A stretch of DNA of 58,072 nt from Gammaproteobacteria bacterium (GTDB lineage Bacteria > Pseudomonadota > Gammaproteobacteria > Steroidobacterales > GCA-2729495): assembly GCA_030746435.1 (NCBI GenBank), contig JASLMV010000001.1, positions 1-58,072 of the forward strand, read 5' to 3'. The notes below the pieces were generated by a model. The model was given only the letters and a program-made list of their open reading frames with translations, did no database searches and was not told where the DNA came from. Position 1 is the first letter of the stretch, and each line of letters starts with the position of its first letter. This document shows positions 9,896 to 20,247 of the stretch, in pieces. The position numbers and the translations under genes are program-made.

Positions 9896-11332
9896 ATGAA
9901 AAAAGCGACGATCATATTGCTCGCTGTGCTCGTGGGTACCTGCTCACGCTCGCCGGGCACGCTGGAAGAAATCCTGGAATCCGGCGAACTCCGAATCATC
10001 ACCCGTTACGACCCCACGACCTATTTCAGTGGTGCCGACGGTCATGAAGGTCCGGAGTATTTGCTCGTGGAAGGCTTCACCAAATTCCTGAGCGAAAAAT
10101 ACAGTCGGGAAGTTACAGCCGAATACATTACCAAGGACCGGTTCAATGAGATTCTGCCGGCACTCGATTCGGGTGAAGCCCACATCGCGGCGGCGGGGCT
10201 GACCATCACCGACGACCGCAAGGAACTGGTTGCCTTCGGCCCGTCCTACCAGGATGTAAAGCAATACCTTGTCTACAAACTCAACACCGGCAAACCTAAT
10301 GAAATAGAGGACCTCAGGGGCAAGCGGCTGGAAATCATGGCGGGCAGCAGCTACGCGAAAACCCTGGCCGAACTGCAGGAACAGCACCCTGACTTCGCCT
10401 GGTCCGAGAACCCGAGCGCGGAGATCACCGATCTGCTGGATGCCGTTCAACACAAACGTATTGACTACACCGTTGCAGATTCCACAGCCTACTATGTACA
10501 CCGGTATTACATGCCGGAACTTCGTCCCGCAATTATTCTGAAAGAGGGCGACAAACTTGCCTGGGCGTTCGAAAAATACAGCAGCGAAGACATCCGTGAA
10601 GAAGCCGAGGAGTATTTTGCCGCCATTAAGGAAAGCGGTGAGCTCGAGCGGATAATCGAACGCTATTACGGTCACACCGACCGGTTCGACTACGTCGGTA
10701 CGCGCAGATTCATCAATGATTTCAAGCAAGGTTTCGAGCAATATAAGTCGAAGTTCATCATGGCAGGCGACAGTAGCGGTATTGACTGGCGCATTCTCGC
10801 GGCCATTGGCTACCAGGAGTCCCACTGGAACCCCGACGCGGTATCGCCGACCGGCGTGCGCGGACTCATGATGCTGACCCGGACCACGGCGAGTGTCATG
10901 GGCGTGGCCAACCGCGAAGATGCGGCAGAGAGCATCCCCGCGGGCGCGGAGTATTTCGCACAGCTCAAGAGCCGGCTGAGCCTGATCCCGGAGCCGGACC
11001 GCACCTGGTTCGCACTGGCTGCCTACAACGTAGGCTTCAGTCACCTGCAGGACGCGCGCCTGATAACCAGGCGGCTCGACAAAAATCCGGACAGCTGGCT
11101 GGACGTCAAGGAAGCGCTGCCACTGCTGGCCAAGCGCCAGTGGTACAGCGAAGTCCCGAATGGCTACGCCCGCGGCTGGGAACCGGTCCGCTACGTCAAC
11201 AACGTCAGGACCTATTACGAGATCCTGAACTTCCTGACCTTCGACGAGGAAGAGCTCGCAGAGCCGCTCGAACAACCGGAAACCGCGCCGCTGCAGACCG
11301 CGCTCGAGGAGCCCGAGCAAATCCCTATCTGA
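9896..11332 (+). CDS. mltF: Membrane-bound lytic murein transglycosylase F
   Basis: A 478-residue periplasmic murein hydrolase. After a short signal segment (residues 1-17, ending GTCSRSP, a poor lipobox) comes a family 3 solute-binding-like domain (about 25-265, ELRIITRYDPTTYF). The lytic transglycosylase domain follows, with catalytic Glu308 in AAIGYQESHWNP and the motifs PTGVRGLMMLT and FALAAYNVG. It cleaves peptidoglycan to 1,6-anhydromuropeptides. Convergent tadA begins 6 bp downstream, as in Escherichia. The 263 bp upstream hold AT-rich sequence and a CCCGGA/TCCGGG hairpin near 9789-9806, otherwise nothing recognised. Confidence 0.95.
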   Translation: MKKATIILLAVLVGTCSRSPGTLEEILESGELRIITRYDPTTYFSGADGHEGPEYLLVEGFTKFLSEKYSREVTAEYITKDRFNEILPALDSGEAHIAAAGLTITDDRKELVAFGPSYQDVKQYLVYKLNTGKPNEIEDLRGKRLEIMAGSSYAKTLAELQEQHPDFAWSENPSAEITDLLDAVQHKRIDYTVADSTAYYVHRYYMPELRPAIILKEGDKLAWAFEKYSSEDIREEAEEYFAAIKESGELERIIERYYGHTDRFDYVGTRRFINDFKQGFEQYKSKFIMAGDSSGIDWRILAAIGYQESHWNPDAVSPTGVRGLMMLTRTTASVMGVANREDAAESIPAGAEYFAQLKSRLSLIPEPDRTWFALAAYNVGFSHLQDARLITRRLDKNPDSWLDVKEALPLLAKRQWYSEVPNGYARGWEPVRYVNNVRTYYEILNFLTFDEEELAEPLEQPETAPLQTALEEPEQIPI

Positions 11333-11338
11333 CCGGTT

Positions 11339-11791
11339 TCAGCGCCGGTCGCGAAAGAATGCCTGCAGCACATCGCGGCACTCTTCCTCGAGCACGCCCG
11401 AACTCACCTCTATACGGTGGTTTAATGCCGCAGAGCGTGCAATCTCGAACACGCTCCCGGCCGCACCGGCGCGCGGATCGGCACAGCCGTACACAAGCCT
11501 TGCGATGCGCGCATGCACCATCGCCCCCGCACACATCGCGCAGGGTTCCAGCGTGACATACAGGGTTGCGTCCGGCAGCCTGTAATTGGCGGCTGCGGTT
11601 GCGGCTTCGCGAAGTGCCAGAACTTCAGCGTGGGCCGTGGGATCCTGGTTACCGATGGACTGGTTAAAACTGCGCCCGATCACTTCGCCGCCGCCGACGA
11701 CCACCGCGCCTACGGGCACTTCGCCCTCGGACTCAGCCTGGCGCGCGAGCGCCAGTGCCTGCTGCATAAATTGCCGGTCGACGTCGGTCAT
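11339..11791 (-). CDS. tadA: tRNA(adenine-34) deaminase
   Basis: A 150-residue cytidine-deaminase-fold enzyme that converts A34 of tRNA-Arg(ACG) to inosine. The zinc site and catalytic Glu are visible in [11 protein letters not shown] and PCAMCAGAM. The length is typical. It lies 27 bp downstream of guaA on the same strand and converges on mltF. Confidence 0.96.
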   Translation of the reverse strand: MTDVDRQFMQQALALARQAESEGEVPVGAVVVGGGEVIGRSFNQSIGNQDPTAHAEVLALREAATAAANYRLPDATLYVTLEPCAMCAGAMVHARIARLVYGCADPRAGAAGSVFEIARSAALNHRIEVSSGVLEEECRDVLQAFFRDRR

Positions 11792-11818
11792 GGATTTACG
11801 GTGGCCTGAGAGTAGCGC

Positions 11819-13411
11819 CTATTCCCACTCAATCGTTGCGGGCGGTTTTCCCGAGATGTCGTAGGTCACCCTTGATATCCCGTCCACCTCATTGATGATG
11901 CGGCGGGACACCAGGTCGAGGAATTCGTAGGGCAGTTGCGCCCACCGGGCCGTCATGAAATCGATCGTTTCGACCGCGCGCAAGGCAACGACGTAATCAT
12001 AGCGGCGCCCGTCACCCATTACGCCCACGGAACGTACCGGCATGAACACCGCAAACGCCTGGCTCACTTTGTCGTACAACCCCTGGCTACGGAGTTCCTC
12101 GATAAATATATGGTCGGCCTGACGCAGCAGGTCGGCATATTCCTTGCGGACTTCGCCGAGGATGCGCACGCCCAGGCCGGGACCCGGAAACGGATGCCGG
12201 TAGACCATTGCCTCGGGCAGGCCGAGTTCCACACCGATTTTGCGTACCTCGTCTTTGAACAGATCGCGCAGCGGTTCGATCAGTTTCAACCGCATGTCGT
12301 CGGGCAAACCACCGACGTTATGGTGTGACTTGATAACGTGGGCCTTGCCGCTTTTCGCGCCCGCGGACTCAATGACATCGGGATAGATAGTCCCCTGTGC
12401 CAGCCATTCGACATCGGCCAGTTTGTCGGCCTCCTCGTCGAAGACCTTTATGAACTCGCGGCCGATAATCTTGCGCTTCTCCTCCGGGTCCGCTTCGCCT
12501 GCGAGGGCCGCGAGGAATCGCTGTTCCGCATCCACGCGTATGACCGTCACGCCCAGGTTGTTGGCGAACACCTCCATGACCTGGTCACCTTCGTTGTGGC
12601 GGAGCAGGCCGTGGTCGACGAAAACGCACACGAGCTGGTCGCCGAGTGCCTCGTGCAGCAGGGCCGCCACGACCGAAGAATCGACACCGCCGGACAGTCC
12701 GAGCAGCACCCGGCCGTCGCCTACTTCCGCGCGGATCGCTTCGATATCACGGGCGATGATGTTGCCGGGATTCCAGGTATCCGGGCACCCACAGACATCG
12801 TGTACGAAGCGCTCGATCATCTGCTGGCCGTGTTCGGTGTGCGTCACTTCCGGGTGAAACTGCAGGCCATAGTAGTTACGTGACTCATCGGCCATTGCAG
12901 CCACGGGTGCATTGGCGCTCGAGGCAATGGCCGTAAAACCATCCGGCAGGCTGGTCACGCGATCACCGTGGCTCATCCACACATTCAATGCCGCGTCCGC
13001 ACCCTGCAGGCCGTCCAGCAAGCAGCTGCTTTCAGTTACGGTCACCTGCGCATAACCGAATTCCCTCTCACTGGATGATTCGACTTCACCTCCGAGTTGC
13101 GCCGCCATGGTCTGCATGCCGTAGCAGATTCCGAGGAGCGGCACGCCGAGCTCGAACACCAGTTCGGGTACGCAGGGCGGGTTATCGAGGATGACCGACT
13201 CGGGCCCGCCCGCTAGCACGATACCGTTCGGTGCGAATTCTTTAATCAGGGTTTGGTCGACATCCCAGGGCAGGATCTCGCTGTAAACGCCCGCTTCACG
13301 CACACGGCGCGCGATGAGCTGCGTGTACTGAGCCCCGAAATCGAGAATCAGTATCCGGTGCGAAACAGCTTCGTCTGCAGCTGTCGCTATTCCGGCTGCG
13401 GGCAATGACAT
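11819..13411 (-). CDS. guaA: GMP synthase (glutamine-hydrolysing)
   Basis: A 530-residue cytoplasmic enzyme making GMP from XMP, glutamine and ATP. The N-terminal class I glutaminase has [10 protein letters not shown] (nucleophile Cys96) and a His/Glu pair in FHPEVTHTE. The ATP-pyrophosphatase loop is [14 protein letters not shown], and the dimerisation domain ends in IEWE. The first 17 residues before [13 protein letters not shown] are an extension relative to the family; a later start would be possible. It follows guaB by 51 bp in the usual guaBA operon. Confidence 0.97.
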   Translation of the reverse strand: MSLPAAGIATAADEAVSHRILILDFGAQYTQLIARRVREAGVYSEILPWDVDQTLIKEFAPNGIVLAGGPESVILDNPPCVPELVFELGVPLLGICYGMQTMAAQLGGEVESSSEREFGYAQVTVTESSCLLDGLQGADAALNVWMSHGDRVTSLPDGFTAIASSANAPVAAMADESRNYYGLQFHPEVTHTEHGQQMIERFVHDVCGCPDTWNPGNIIARDIEAIRAEVGDGRVLLGLSGGVDSSVVAALLHEALGDQLVCVFVDHGLLRHNEGDQVMEVFANNLGVTVIRVDAEQRFLAALAGEADPEEKRKIIGREFIKVFDEEADKLADVEWLAQGTIYPDVIESAGAKSGKAHVIKSHHNVGGLPDDMRLKLIEPLRDLFKDEVRKIGVELGLPEAMVYRHPFPGPGLGVRILGEVRKEYADLLRQADHIFIEELRSQGLYDKVSQAFAVFMPVRSVGVMGDGRRYDYVVALRAVETIDFMTARWAQLPYEFLDLVSRRIINEVDGISRVTYDISGKPPATIEWE

Positions 13412-13462
13412 GGTTTAGCTGTCCTCTGGACGTCCTGCTCTGAGTGAGCACTCAAGACCGGC

Positions 13463-14929
13463 TCATTCAGTCCTGTAATTCGGCGCTTCCTTGGTAATCG
13501 TGACATCGTGTACGTGGCTCTCACGCATTCCGGCTGAAGTTATCCGCACAAACTGGGGCTTGGTCCGCATCTCGTCGATACTGGTGCAACCTGTGTAACC
13601 CATCGCAGCGCGGATTCCGCCTACCAGTTGATGAACGATTGCGACTGCGTTCCCCTTGTAAGGAACGCGGCCTTCTATGCCTTCGGGAACCAGTTTTTCG
13701 AGCTGCTCGGACGAATCCTGGAAGTAGCGGTCGGACGAGCCGTGCTGCTGTGACATGGCACCGAGCGAACCCATGCCCCGGTAGGATTTATAGGAGCGTC
13801 CCTGGTACAGCTCGACTTCTCCCGGCGACTGTTCGGTGCCTGCGAACAGGCTGCCGATCATGGCGCAGGATGCGCCGGCGACTAATGCCTTGGCGATATC
13901 GCCTGAATAGCGTATGCCCCCGTCTGCAATAACCGGCACGCCCGCCTTGGCCATCGCGGCAGCAACTTCCGAAACGGCGCTGATTTGCGGGACTCCCACG
14001 CCGGCAACGATGCGCGTGGTGCATATAGAGCCGGGGCCAATACCGACTTTCACGCCGTCAACGCCCGCTTTTACGAGCTCTTTGGCAGCATCGCCGGCGA
14101 TGATATTGCCGGCTATGACCTGCATGTCGGGATAGCCGGATTTTACGGCCTTGACGCGATCGATAACGCCCTTGGTGTATCCGTGGGCGGTGTCCACCAC
14201 GATCAGGTCGACGCCGGATTCGACGAGTTGTTCGACGCGCTCCTCGGTATCGCCGCCCGTTCCGACTGCCGCCCCGACCCGCAGCGCGCCGCGCGCATCC
14301 TTGGAGGCCAGCGGGTAGTCGACGGCCTTCTGGAAATCCTTGGCCGTGATCATGCCGCGCAACTGAAAATCATCGCTGACAATAAGTACTTTCTCGATCC
14401 GGTACTTGTGCAGCAGTAACAACACTTCTTCCTTGTCGGCACCCTCGCCCACCGTGACCAGTTTTTCCTGGGGCGTCATCACGGATGAAACGGGTGCATC
14501 GAGCTGCGTTTCGAAGCGCAGGTCACGGTGGGTGACAATTCCGACTGTTTTACCCTCATCGACCACCGGCATGCCGGAAATACCTTTAGCGCGGGTCAGA
14601 TCGATAACTTCCCGAATCGTTTTGTCGGGAGAAACGGTAATCGGGTTCGTGACGATACCGCTCTCGAACTTCTTGACCCGGAGCACTTCGCGGGCCTGGT
14701 CGGCGGGACTCATGTTCTTGTGGATGATGCCGATGCCGCCTTCCTGGGCAAGGGCAATCGCGAGCTGGGATTCGGTAACCGTATCCATCGCCGCCGAGAC
14801 GAGCGGGATGTTCAGTTCGATTTCACGGCTAAGGTGGGTGCGAAGGGCGACTTCACGGGGCAGGATGTCGGAATATTCCGGGCGCAGCAGGACGTCGTCA
14901 AACGTCAGTCCTTCCCCGGCTATTCGCAT
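13463..14929 (-). CDS. guaB: Inosine-5'-monophosphate dehydrogenase
   Basis: A 488-residue NAD-dependent enzyme converting IMP to XMP, the first committed step to guanine nucleotides. The TIM barrel is interrupted by two CBS domains (about residues 95-205). The catalytic loop [20 protein letters not shown] contains the nucleophilic Cys, and RYFQD with EGRVPYKG marks the flap. It heads the guaBA operon and is divergent from xseA across about 70 bp. Confidence 0.98.
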   Translation of the reverse strand: MRIAGEGLTFDDVLLRPEYSDILPREVALRTHLSREIELNIPLVSAAMDTVTESQLAIALAQEGGIGIIHKNMSPADQAREVLRVKKFESGIVTNPITVSPDKTIREVIDLTRAKGISGMPVVDEGKTVGIVTHRDLRFETQLDAPVSSVMTPQEKLVTVGEGADKEEVLLLLHKYRIEKVLIVSDDFQLRGMITAKDFQKAVDYPLASKDARGALRVGAAVGTGGDTEERVEQLVESGVDLIVVDTAHGYTKGVIDRVKAVKSGYPDMQVIAGNIIAGDAAKELVKAGVDGVKVGIGPGSICTTRIVAGVGVPQISAVSEVAAAMAKAGVPVIADGGIRYSGDIAKALVAGASCAMIGSLFAGTEQSPGEVELYQGRSYKSYRGMGSLGAMSQQHGSSDRYFQDSSEQLEKLVPEGIEGRVPYKGNAVAIVHQLVGGIRAAMGYTGCTSIDEMRTKPQFVRITSAGMRESHVHDVTITKEAPNYRTE

Positions 14930-14999
14930 AGTGCTTCCTTTTTCATGCCTGTCCTCTTTTCGAGGTGGAACCGACCCCCGGCGTGAGGTTAATCGGCTA

Positions 15000-16442
15000 A
15001 TGTTACGCTTCGAGGAAATCCGCGTAAACTACCTGGGTCACACAAGCCCTGAAACCGGGAGTCATAGCCGCTTGAACCCGCCCCCCGAAAGCCCCGCAGA
15101 CAGCCCGGATGCTGATATTTTCACCGTCAGCCGGCTAAACCGCGAGGCCCGGCGCATGCTGGAAGCCGGGTTCCCGCTGCTGTGGGTTGCCGGCGAGATC
15201 TCCAACTTCGCCCTGCCGGCATCGGGCCACATGTATTTCAGTCTCAAGGATGAACAGGCGCAGGTAAGTTGCGCCATGTTCCGGCGAGCTAACCGGCGGC
15301 TCACGTTTCAACCGGAAGACGGTGACCAGGTACTGGTACAGGCGCGCGTCAGCATCTTCGAACCACGCGGCTCCTATCAACTGATCGTCGAGCAGATGGA
15401 AGCTGCAGGCGAAGGCATACTGCGCAGGCGCTTCGAGGAACTTAAGCAAAAACTGCAGGGCGAGGGACTGTTCGATGAGTTGCACAAGCAGGGCCTCCCG
15501 CCCGTGCCCCGCCGTATCGGCATCGTGACCTCGCCGACCGGGGCCGCGGTCCGCGATATCCTGAAAATCCTGGCACGCCGCTTCCCGGCAGTACCGGTCA
15601 TCATTTATCCGACGCGCGTGCAGGGCGAGGCAGCTACCCGGGAGATCGTTACAGCCATCGAACAGGTATCGGCGCGTAATGAAGTCGACGTGCTGATCGT
15701 TGCCCGCGGCGGCGGTTCCCTCGAGGATTTGTGGTGTTTCAATGAAGAAGCGGTTGCGCGTGCAATCTATGCCTGCCCTGTTCCCGTGGTGTCCGGCGTG
15801 GGTCACGAAGTCGATTTCACCATTGCCGACCTGGTTGCCGACCTGCGGGCGCCCACGCCATCCGGTGCGGCAGAAATTGTCGTTCCGGACTGTGTCGAAC
15901 TGTTGAGAAATATCGCCATGCAGGAGCGGCGGCTGACAAAGTTGCTCGGGCGACTGTGGGCAGACTATCGTGAGGACTTCGGTGAACTCCGGGCGCGCCT
16001 GCGGCGCATGCAGCCGGGTGCCATTGTGTTGCAACAGCAACAGCGCTGTGATGACCTGGTCCGGCAACTGGCCAACGGTATGTGCAACGACCTCGAGTTT
16101 CGCCGCCTCGCCGGCGCTCAAATCGTACAAAGACTTCGCGCCTGCTCTCCGGCAGAAAGGATCCGCCACGATCTTTACCGGTCTCGAGCATTGCTCGACG
16201 CGCTGGGCCACACACTGGACCGGCGGCTGGCTGCGGTAGGCAGCCGTATCGCCGTCGCGGCAGGGAACCTGAATGCGGTCAGTCCGCTGGCTACGCTGGA
16301 ACGGGGTTATGCAATAGTCCGGGATGCGCAGACGGGTGAGGTCTTGCGGACGACCGATAAACTAAAGGCTGGCGACCGTATCAAGGCGCAGCTCGCCCGC
16401 GGCAGCCTGGTTGCCGGCGTGGAAAAAATCCGCAAACAATAA
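15000..16442 (+). CDS. xseA: Exodeoxyribonuclease VII large subunit
   Basis: A single-strand DNA exonuclease subunit. The N-terminal OB fold ([30 protein letters not shown], then [19 protein letters not shown]) is followed by the catalytic domain ([58 protein letters not shown]) and a coiled-coil C-terminus. I chose the ATG at 15000 (480 residues), preceded by GAGG; the open frame continues upstream inside antisense guaB, which is not coding. A TTG near 15069 would give about 457 residues, nearer the Escherichia length, so the start is uncertain. It converges on metX with a 6 bp gap. Confidence 0.92.
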   Translation: MLRFEEIRVNYLGHTSPETGSHSRLNPPPESPADSPDADIFTVSRLNREARRMLEAGFPLLWVAGEISNFALPASGHMYFSLKDEQAQVSCAMFRRANRRLTFQPEDGDQVLVQARVSIFEPRGSYQLIVEQMEAAGEGILRRRFEELKQKLQGEGLFDELHKQGLPPVPRRIGIVTSPTGAAVRDILKILARRFPAVPVIIYPTRVQGEAATREIVTAIEQVSARNEVDVLIVARGGGSLEDLWCFNEEAVARAIYACPVPVVSGVGHEVDFTIADLVADLRAPTPSGAAEIVVPDCVELLRNIAMQERRLTKLLGRLWADYREDFGELRARLRRMQPGAIVLQQQQRCDDLVRQLANGMCNDLEFRRLAGAQIVQRLRACSPAERIRHDLYRSRALLDALGHTLDRRLAAVGSRIAVAAGNLNAVSPLATLERGYAIVRDAQTGEVLRTTDKLKAGDRIKAQLARGSLVAGVEKIRKQ

Positions 16443-16448
16443 AGGGTT

Positions 16449-17546
16449 TCAGTTGTCCGCGAGAAAATCGTGCAGCGGCGGACGGAACCTGTCCATGTCG
16501 ACCAGGAAGGAATCGTGCCCCTGTATCGACGGCAGCTCGACAAACCTTGCTTCACGACCGGCCGCCGCAATCCCTTCCGCGATCTCCTTCTGCTGATGCA
16601 GCGGAAACAGCATATCGCTGGCCACACCGATCACCAGGGTTCGATCGGCGTCAATCCGTCCGAGACCTGCTGCAACGGAACCGCCGTGCTCCGCAATATC
16701 GAAGAGATCGGATGCGCGTGACAGGTACAGGTAGCAGTTCGGATCGAACTGGCCGGTAAACTTATTGGCATGTGCCTCGAGGTAGGACTCTACTTCGAAA
16801 TCCAGCGCAAAGGGATTGCCCGTCTGGCGCTCCTCGGGGATGCGCTCACGGCCGAAACGCTGCTCCCATTCTTCTGCCGACCGGTAAGTAATCATGCCGA
16901 GCTTGCGGGCCAGCCGCATACCCGTAATCGGCTCCTTACCGTTGCCGTAATTACCGTCCTGCCAGTCGGGATCGCGCCGGATGAGTTCCCTCTGCAGCGA
17001 ACGCAATGCCGTTGCAAACGGCAACGAGCGCGATGCGGTCGAAATCAGCAGCAGACGTTCGTAGGTACCGGGGTGCATCGCAGCAAAGGCCTGCGCGGTC
17101 ATACCGCCCATCGACGGCCCGATGAGCGTGTGCAGGCGTTCGATGCCGAGACTGAGCAATACCTCGCGGCCCATGTTTGCGACATCTTCCAGGGTCAGTA
17201 CGGGAAACGTCAGCCGGTAGGGCTCGCCGGTTGCGGGGTCAGTCGATGCGGGCCCCGTGGAACCGAAGCAACTCCCCAGTGAATTGACGCAGACTACGAA
17301 CAGGCGGCGGGTATCAATAGGCCGCGAAGGGCCGACCATTTCCTCCCACCAGCCCGGCGCCCGGTCTTCGGGCGAAGAACTCGCGTGCGCGGACGGCGAC
17401 AGGCCCGTAAAGATGCACACCGCATTGTCCCGCGCAGCGTTGAGCTCACCCCAGGTCTCATAGGCGATCCGGGGGTTCTGCAGGCTGCCGCCGCGGCGCA
17501 TTGCAAAGCTGCCGGGGTAGTCAAAGTATTTACGAGCTCCGCTCAA
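16449..17546 (-). CDS. metX: Homoserine O-acyltransferase (MetX family)
   Basis: A 365-residue alpha/beta hydrolase that acylates homoserine in methionine synthesis. The nucleophile elbow is GPSMGGMTAQAFA, the oxyanion region is GSCFGSTGPAS, and the C-terminal Asp/His pair is in LVIGVASDMLFP and IQGHDSFLVD. MetX enzymes use acetyl-CoA or, in many Gammaproteobacteria, succinyl-CoA; I cannot decide which from sequence. The start is a TTG at 17546: the conserved N-terminus (KYFDYPGSFAMRRGGSL) begins just after it, an in-frame TGA lies four codons upstream, and no ATG fits. It follows der by about 100 bp. Confidence 0.93.
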   Translation of the reverse strand: MSGARKYFDYPGSFAMRRGGSLQNPRIAYETWGELNAARDNAVCIFTGLSPSAHASSSPEDRAPGWWEEMVGPSRPIDTRRLFVVCVNSLGSCFGSTGPASTDPATGEPYRLTFPVLTLEDVANMGREVLLSLGIERLHTLIGPSMGGMTAQAFAAMHPGTYERLLLISTASRSLPFATALRSLQRELIRRDPDWQDGNYGNGKEPITGMRLARKLGMITYRSAEEWEQRFGRERIPEERQTGNPFALDFEVESYLEAHANKFTGQFDPNCYLYLSRASDLFDIAEHGGSVAAGLGRIDADRTLVIGVASDMLFPLHQQKEIAEGIAAAGREARFVELPSIQGHDSFLVDMDRFRPPLHDFLADN

Positions 17547-17632
17547 GTCTTGCTCTCATGTTCCTGTAAACACTGGATATTATGCTTCAGTCCGGGTGGG
17601 TATGTTGCGTCAATTGGTTATATCTTCATAAC

Positions 17633-17649
17633 AGCAGCACAGCGCTGCT
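17633..17649 (-). other. Small hairpin at the end of der
   Basis: AGCAGC and GCTGCT pair around a five-base loop and overlap the der stop codon. There is no T run, so it is a weak terminator candidate at most. It may reduce read-through from der into metX. Confidence 0.3.
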
Positions 17650-19042
17650 AGCCACGCTTGCCCCGCGACCGCACGCGCTGGCGACGGCGCGCCTGCCGGG
17701 GTGTGAGCCGGTTGCGCTTGCCCGCGAAGGGATTTCGCCCGGTCACGAGTTCGATCCTGAGGGGAGTCCCGGTCAACCCGAATGCCTTGCGTACGGCATT
17801 GGCGAGGTAACGCCGGTAACTGCCGGGGAGGCGCTCGGTCTGGTTACCGTGAATGACGATGACCGGTGGATTTCGGCCACCCTGGTGAGCATAGCTGAGC
17901 TTGATGCGCCGGCCCCGAACCACCGGGGGCGGATGCGCCTCCACCGCATCGTTCAGCACCTGCGATAACCGACTGGTCGGCAATTCTGCAAATGCGCATT
18001 CGGCAGCCTTCTGCGCACTCGCCAGCAGGTCATAAATATTGCTGCCGTGTTTGGCCGATATGGTGTGGCGTTCGACGAAATCCAGGAACGGCAGGCGCCG
18101 GTCCAGTTCCTTCAGTATTACTTTGCGCTCAGCATTGGACAGACCGTCCCACTTGTTAATGCCAACCGCCAGCGCGCGGCCCCGCTCCAGCACCAGGCCG
18201 ATCAGCGAAACATCCTGCTCGGCAATACCTTCCCGGGCATCGAGCAGCACCATCACCGCATCGGCTTCTTCTATGGCCTTGAGCGATTTGACGACACTGA
18301 ACTTCTCGATGCTCCCGGCGACTTTGGCCCGCCGGCGGATACCCGCCGTATCGATCAGCACGTACTTATGGCCGTTGGATTCGAAGGGCACGTAAATACT
18401 GTCCCGGGTCGTGCCGGCCTCATCAACGGCAACCAGCCGGTCTTCGCCCAGGTAGCGATTAATCAATGTGGATTTGCCCACGTTGGGGCGGCCGACCACC
18501 GCGATACGGGTACCGACCGGCGTCGGCGCCCTGGCTTCTGCAGAACCCTCGCCCGCGCACAGCTCGAACACAGCGCTCAGGAGCTCACTAACCCGGTCGC
18601 CACGGGTAGCTGAAATCGAGTAAGGCTCACCCATCCCCAGCGACCAGAACTCGGCAGCGGATTCTTCGCGCGGCTGACCCTCGGCCTTGTTCACCGCGAC
18701 TACGACCGATTTGCCGGAGCGCCGTAATAATTCGGCAATGGCTTCATCGCCCGGCGTCAGGCCCGTGCCCGCTTCCACTATGAACACGACGGCATCGGCC
18801 TCGTCGACGGCGAGCTGCACCTGGCGTGCCATCAGTTCACTGATCGCGTCGCCTGCGCCACTTAGCCCGCCGGTATCGATTACGACGGCCGCGCCGGCTT
18901 CGGTCCGGCTGTAACCGTACAGCCTGTCACGGGTAAGCCCCGGGTAGTCCGCCACCAGCGCATCGCGGGTGCCGGTCAACCGGTTGAACAGGGTCGATTT
19001 ACCTACATTAGGCCGACCGACAAGTGCGATGGCAGGAAGCAA
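17648..19042 (-). CDS. der: GTPase Der (EngA), ribosome assembly factor
   Basis: A protein with two tandem G domains and a C-terminal KH-like domain, needed for 50S subunit maturation. The first G domain has GRPNVGKSTLFNRL, DTGG and NKAE; the second has GRPNVGKSTLINRYL, DTAG and NKWD. The basic tail ends RQRVRSRGKRG. I place the start at the TTG at 19042 (464 residues, LPAIALVGRPN), preceded by a GGGGGTG Shine-Dalgarno sequence. The open frame up to 19096 would overlap the end of bamB by 44 bp and adds non-conserved residues. It follows bamB by 10 bp, a conserved pairing. Confidence 0.95.
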   Translation of the reverse strand: MLPAIALVGRPNVGKSTLFNRLTGTRDALVADYPGLTRDRLYGYSRTEAGAAVVIDTGGLSGAGDAISELMARQVQLAVDEADAVVFIVEAGTGLTPGDEAIAELLRRSGKSVVVAVNKAEGQPREESAAEFWSLGMGEPYSISATRGDRVSELLSAVFELCAGEGSAEARAPTPVGTRIAVVGRPNVGKSTLINRYLGEDRLVAVDEAGTTRDSIYVPFESNGHKYVLIDTAGIRRRAKVAGSIEKFSVVKSLKAIEEADAVMVLLDAREGIAEQDVSLIGLVLERGRALAVGINKWDGLSNAERKVILKELDRRLPFLDFVERHTISAKHGSNIYDLLASAQKAAECAFAELPTSRLSQVLNDAVEAHPPPVVRGRRIKLSYAHQGGRNPPVIVIHGNQTERLPGSYRRYLANAVRKAFGLTGTPLRIELVTGRNPFAGKRNRLTPRQARRRQRVRSRGKRG

Positions 19043-19052
19043 AACACACCCC

Positions 19053-20231
19053 CTAGTCTTGCGCCTGCCGGATCTCAAAGGCAAACAATGTGCCACCGTC
19101 GTTAATGGCGTAAAGCCGATCGTTTACGACCAGCGGTTGCGAAGTTATCCGGCGCGATCCTGCATTGACCCGCGCCTGCAGGTCACCGGTTTCGAGATCG
19201 AACCAGTGCAGGAAACCTTCGAAGTCGCCGACGACGACCGAACTGGCTATCAACGCAGGCGCGGTTGCATCGCGGTTACGCAGTTCCGAACGACGCCACA
19301 TCTCACGGCCGGAACCACGGGATAGCGCGAGCACAATGCTTTCCTCATTGGCCAGGTAGATAGTCTTGATATCGAGGGCGAGACCCGAATAACTGGACAT
19401 CTCCCGTGACCACAGGAGCTGTCCGGATTCAATCGCAATCGCGCCGAGTTGCCCCTGGTAACCCACGGCGTAAATATCGCCACCCGCCGCCTGTACCGTC
19501 GAAATATCGATCAGCCGTTCGATTGCGGTTCGCCCGCTCGGCGGTTCCATGAGCACGTCCCAGATCACGTCACCGTCGGCCAGGTCGAAAGCCGACACCC
19601 GCCCGTTATCGAAACCGCAGATCGCAAGGTTGCGCGTAACGACGGGCGCGGAAGTACCGCGCACGGACAAGCGCGGCATCGACTGTTGCACGGACCATTT
19701 CTGTTTGCCGCTGCTGCGGTCGAGGGCTGACAGTTTGCCGTTGACCATACGCACGATAATGCTGCCCGGCGCCAGCGCCGGTGGCGACAACACTTCGCTG
19801 GCCACGCGCGTTACCCAGAGCACTTCACCGGTGGCCGCATCCAGCGCCACGACGTCACCGTCACTCGATCCCGCAACGACGAGTTGCCCGTCGGTGGCCG
19901 GGCCGGCGGACAACGGGAGCTCGGTATCTGTCTTCCACTCCTTCCGGCCGCGTTCAACATCCAATGCCATGACCGTACCGTCGTGGGCAGCAGCGTAAAT
20001 ACGGTTGCCGTCGCTGGACGGTCGCAGGCCGAGGCGCAGGGATTCGGATTCGCCCCCGATGCCGGTGCTCCAGACTTTACGGATATCCAGCGTTTGCTGG
20101 AACTCAACCAGTTCGGCCGGTAATTCCGCAGGATCGATTTCGTTACCGCTGCATGCCCCGAGCAATGCCACACATACCAGCCAGCCGAAAGCGAAGGGAT
20201 GGTGCGCAGACCTGGGTAGTCTTCCGTTCAT
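19053..20231 (-). CDS. bamB: Outer membrane protein assembly factor BamB (lipoprotein)
   Basis: A 392-residue beta-propeller lipoprotein of the BAM complex that inserts outer-membrane proteins. The signal peptide (MNGRLPRSAHHPFAFGWLVCVALLGAC) has a lipobox LGAC at about residue 27. Repeated PQQ-like blades follow, for example VMALDVERGRKEWKTD, VVALDAATGEVLWVTRV and LSALDRSSGKQKWSVQ. The ATG at 20231 is chosen because the signal peptide starts there; the frame runs upstream to 20375 through the end of yfgM without family similarity. It lies between yfgM and der, as in Escherichia. Confidence 0.95.
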   Translation of the reverse strand: MNGRLPRSAHHPFAFGWLVCVALLGACSGNEIDPAELPAELVEFQQTLDIRKVWSTGIGGESESLRLGLRPSSDGNRIYAAAHDGTVMALDVERGRKEWKTDTELPLSAGPATDGQLVVAGSSDGDVVALDAATGEVLWVTRVASEVLSPPALAPGSIIVRMVNGKLSALDRSSGKQKWSVQQSMPRLSVRGTSAPVVTRNLAICGFDNGRVSAFDLADGDVIWDVLMEPPSGRTAIERLIDISTVQAAGGDIYAVGYQGQLGAIAIESGQLLWSREMSSYSGLALDIKTIYLANEESIVLALSRGSGREMWRRSELRNRDATAPALIASSVVVGDFEGFLHWFDLETGDLQARVNAGSRRITSQPLVVNDRLYAINDGGTLFAFEIRQAQD

Positions 20232-20247
20232 GTGTTTTCCCGCCTGG

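Noticed and set aside
9944-11320. A 458-codon minus-strand frame across mltF
   Set aside because: It mirrors mltF almost end to end; mltF has all family motifs and the antisense product has none.
17547-17632. A SAM riboswitch ahead of metX
   Set aside because: The short der-metX gap shows no riboswitch core that I can recognise, only a small hairpin at the der stop.
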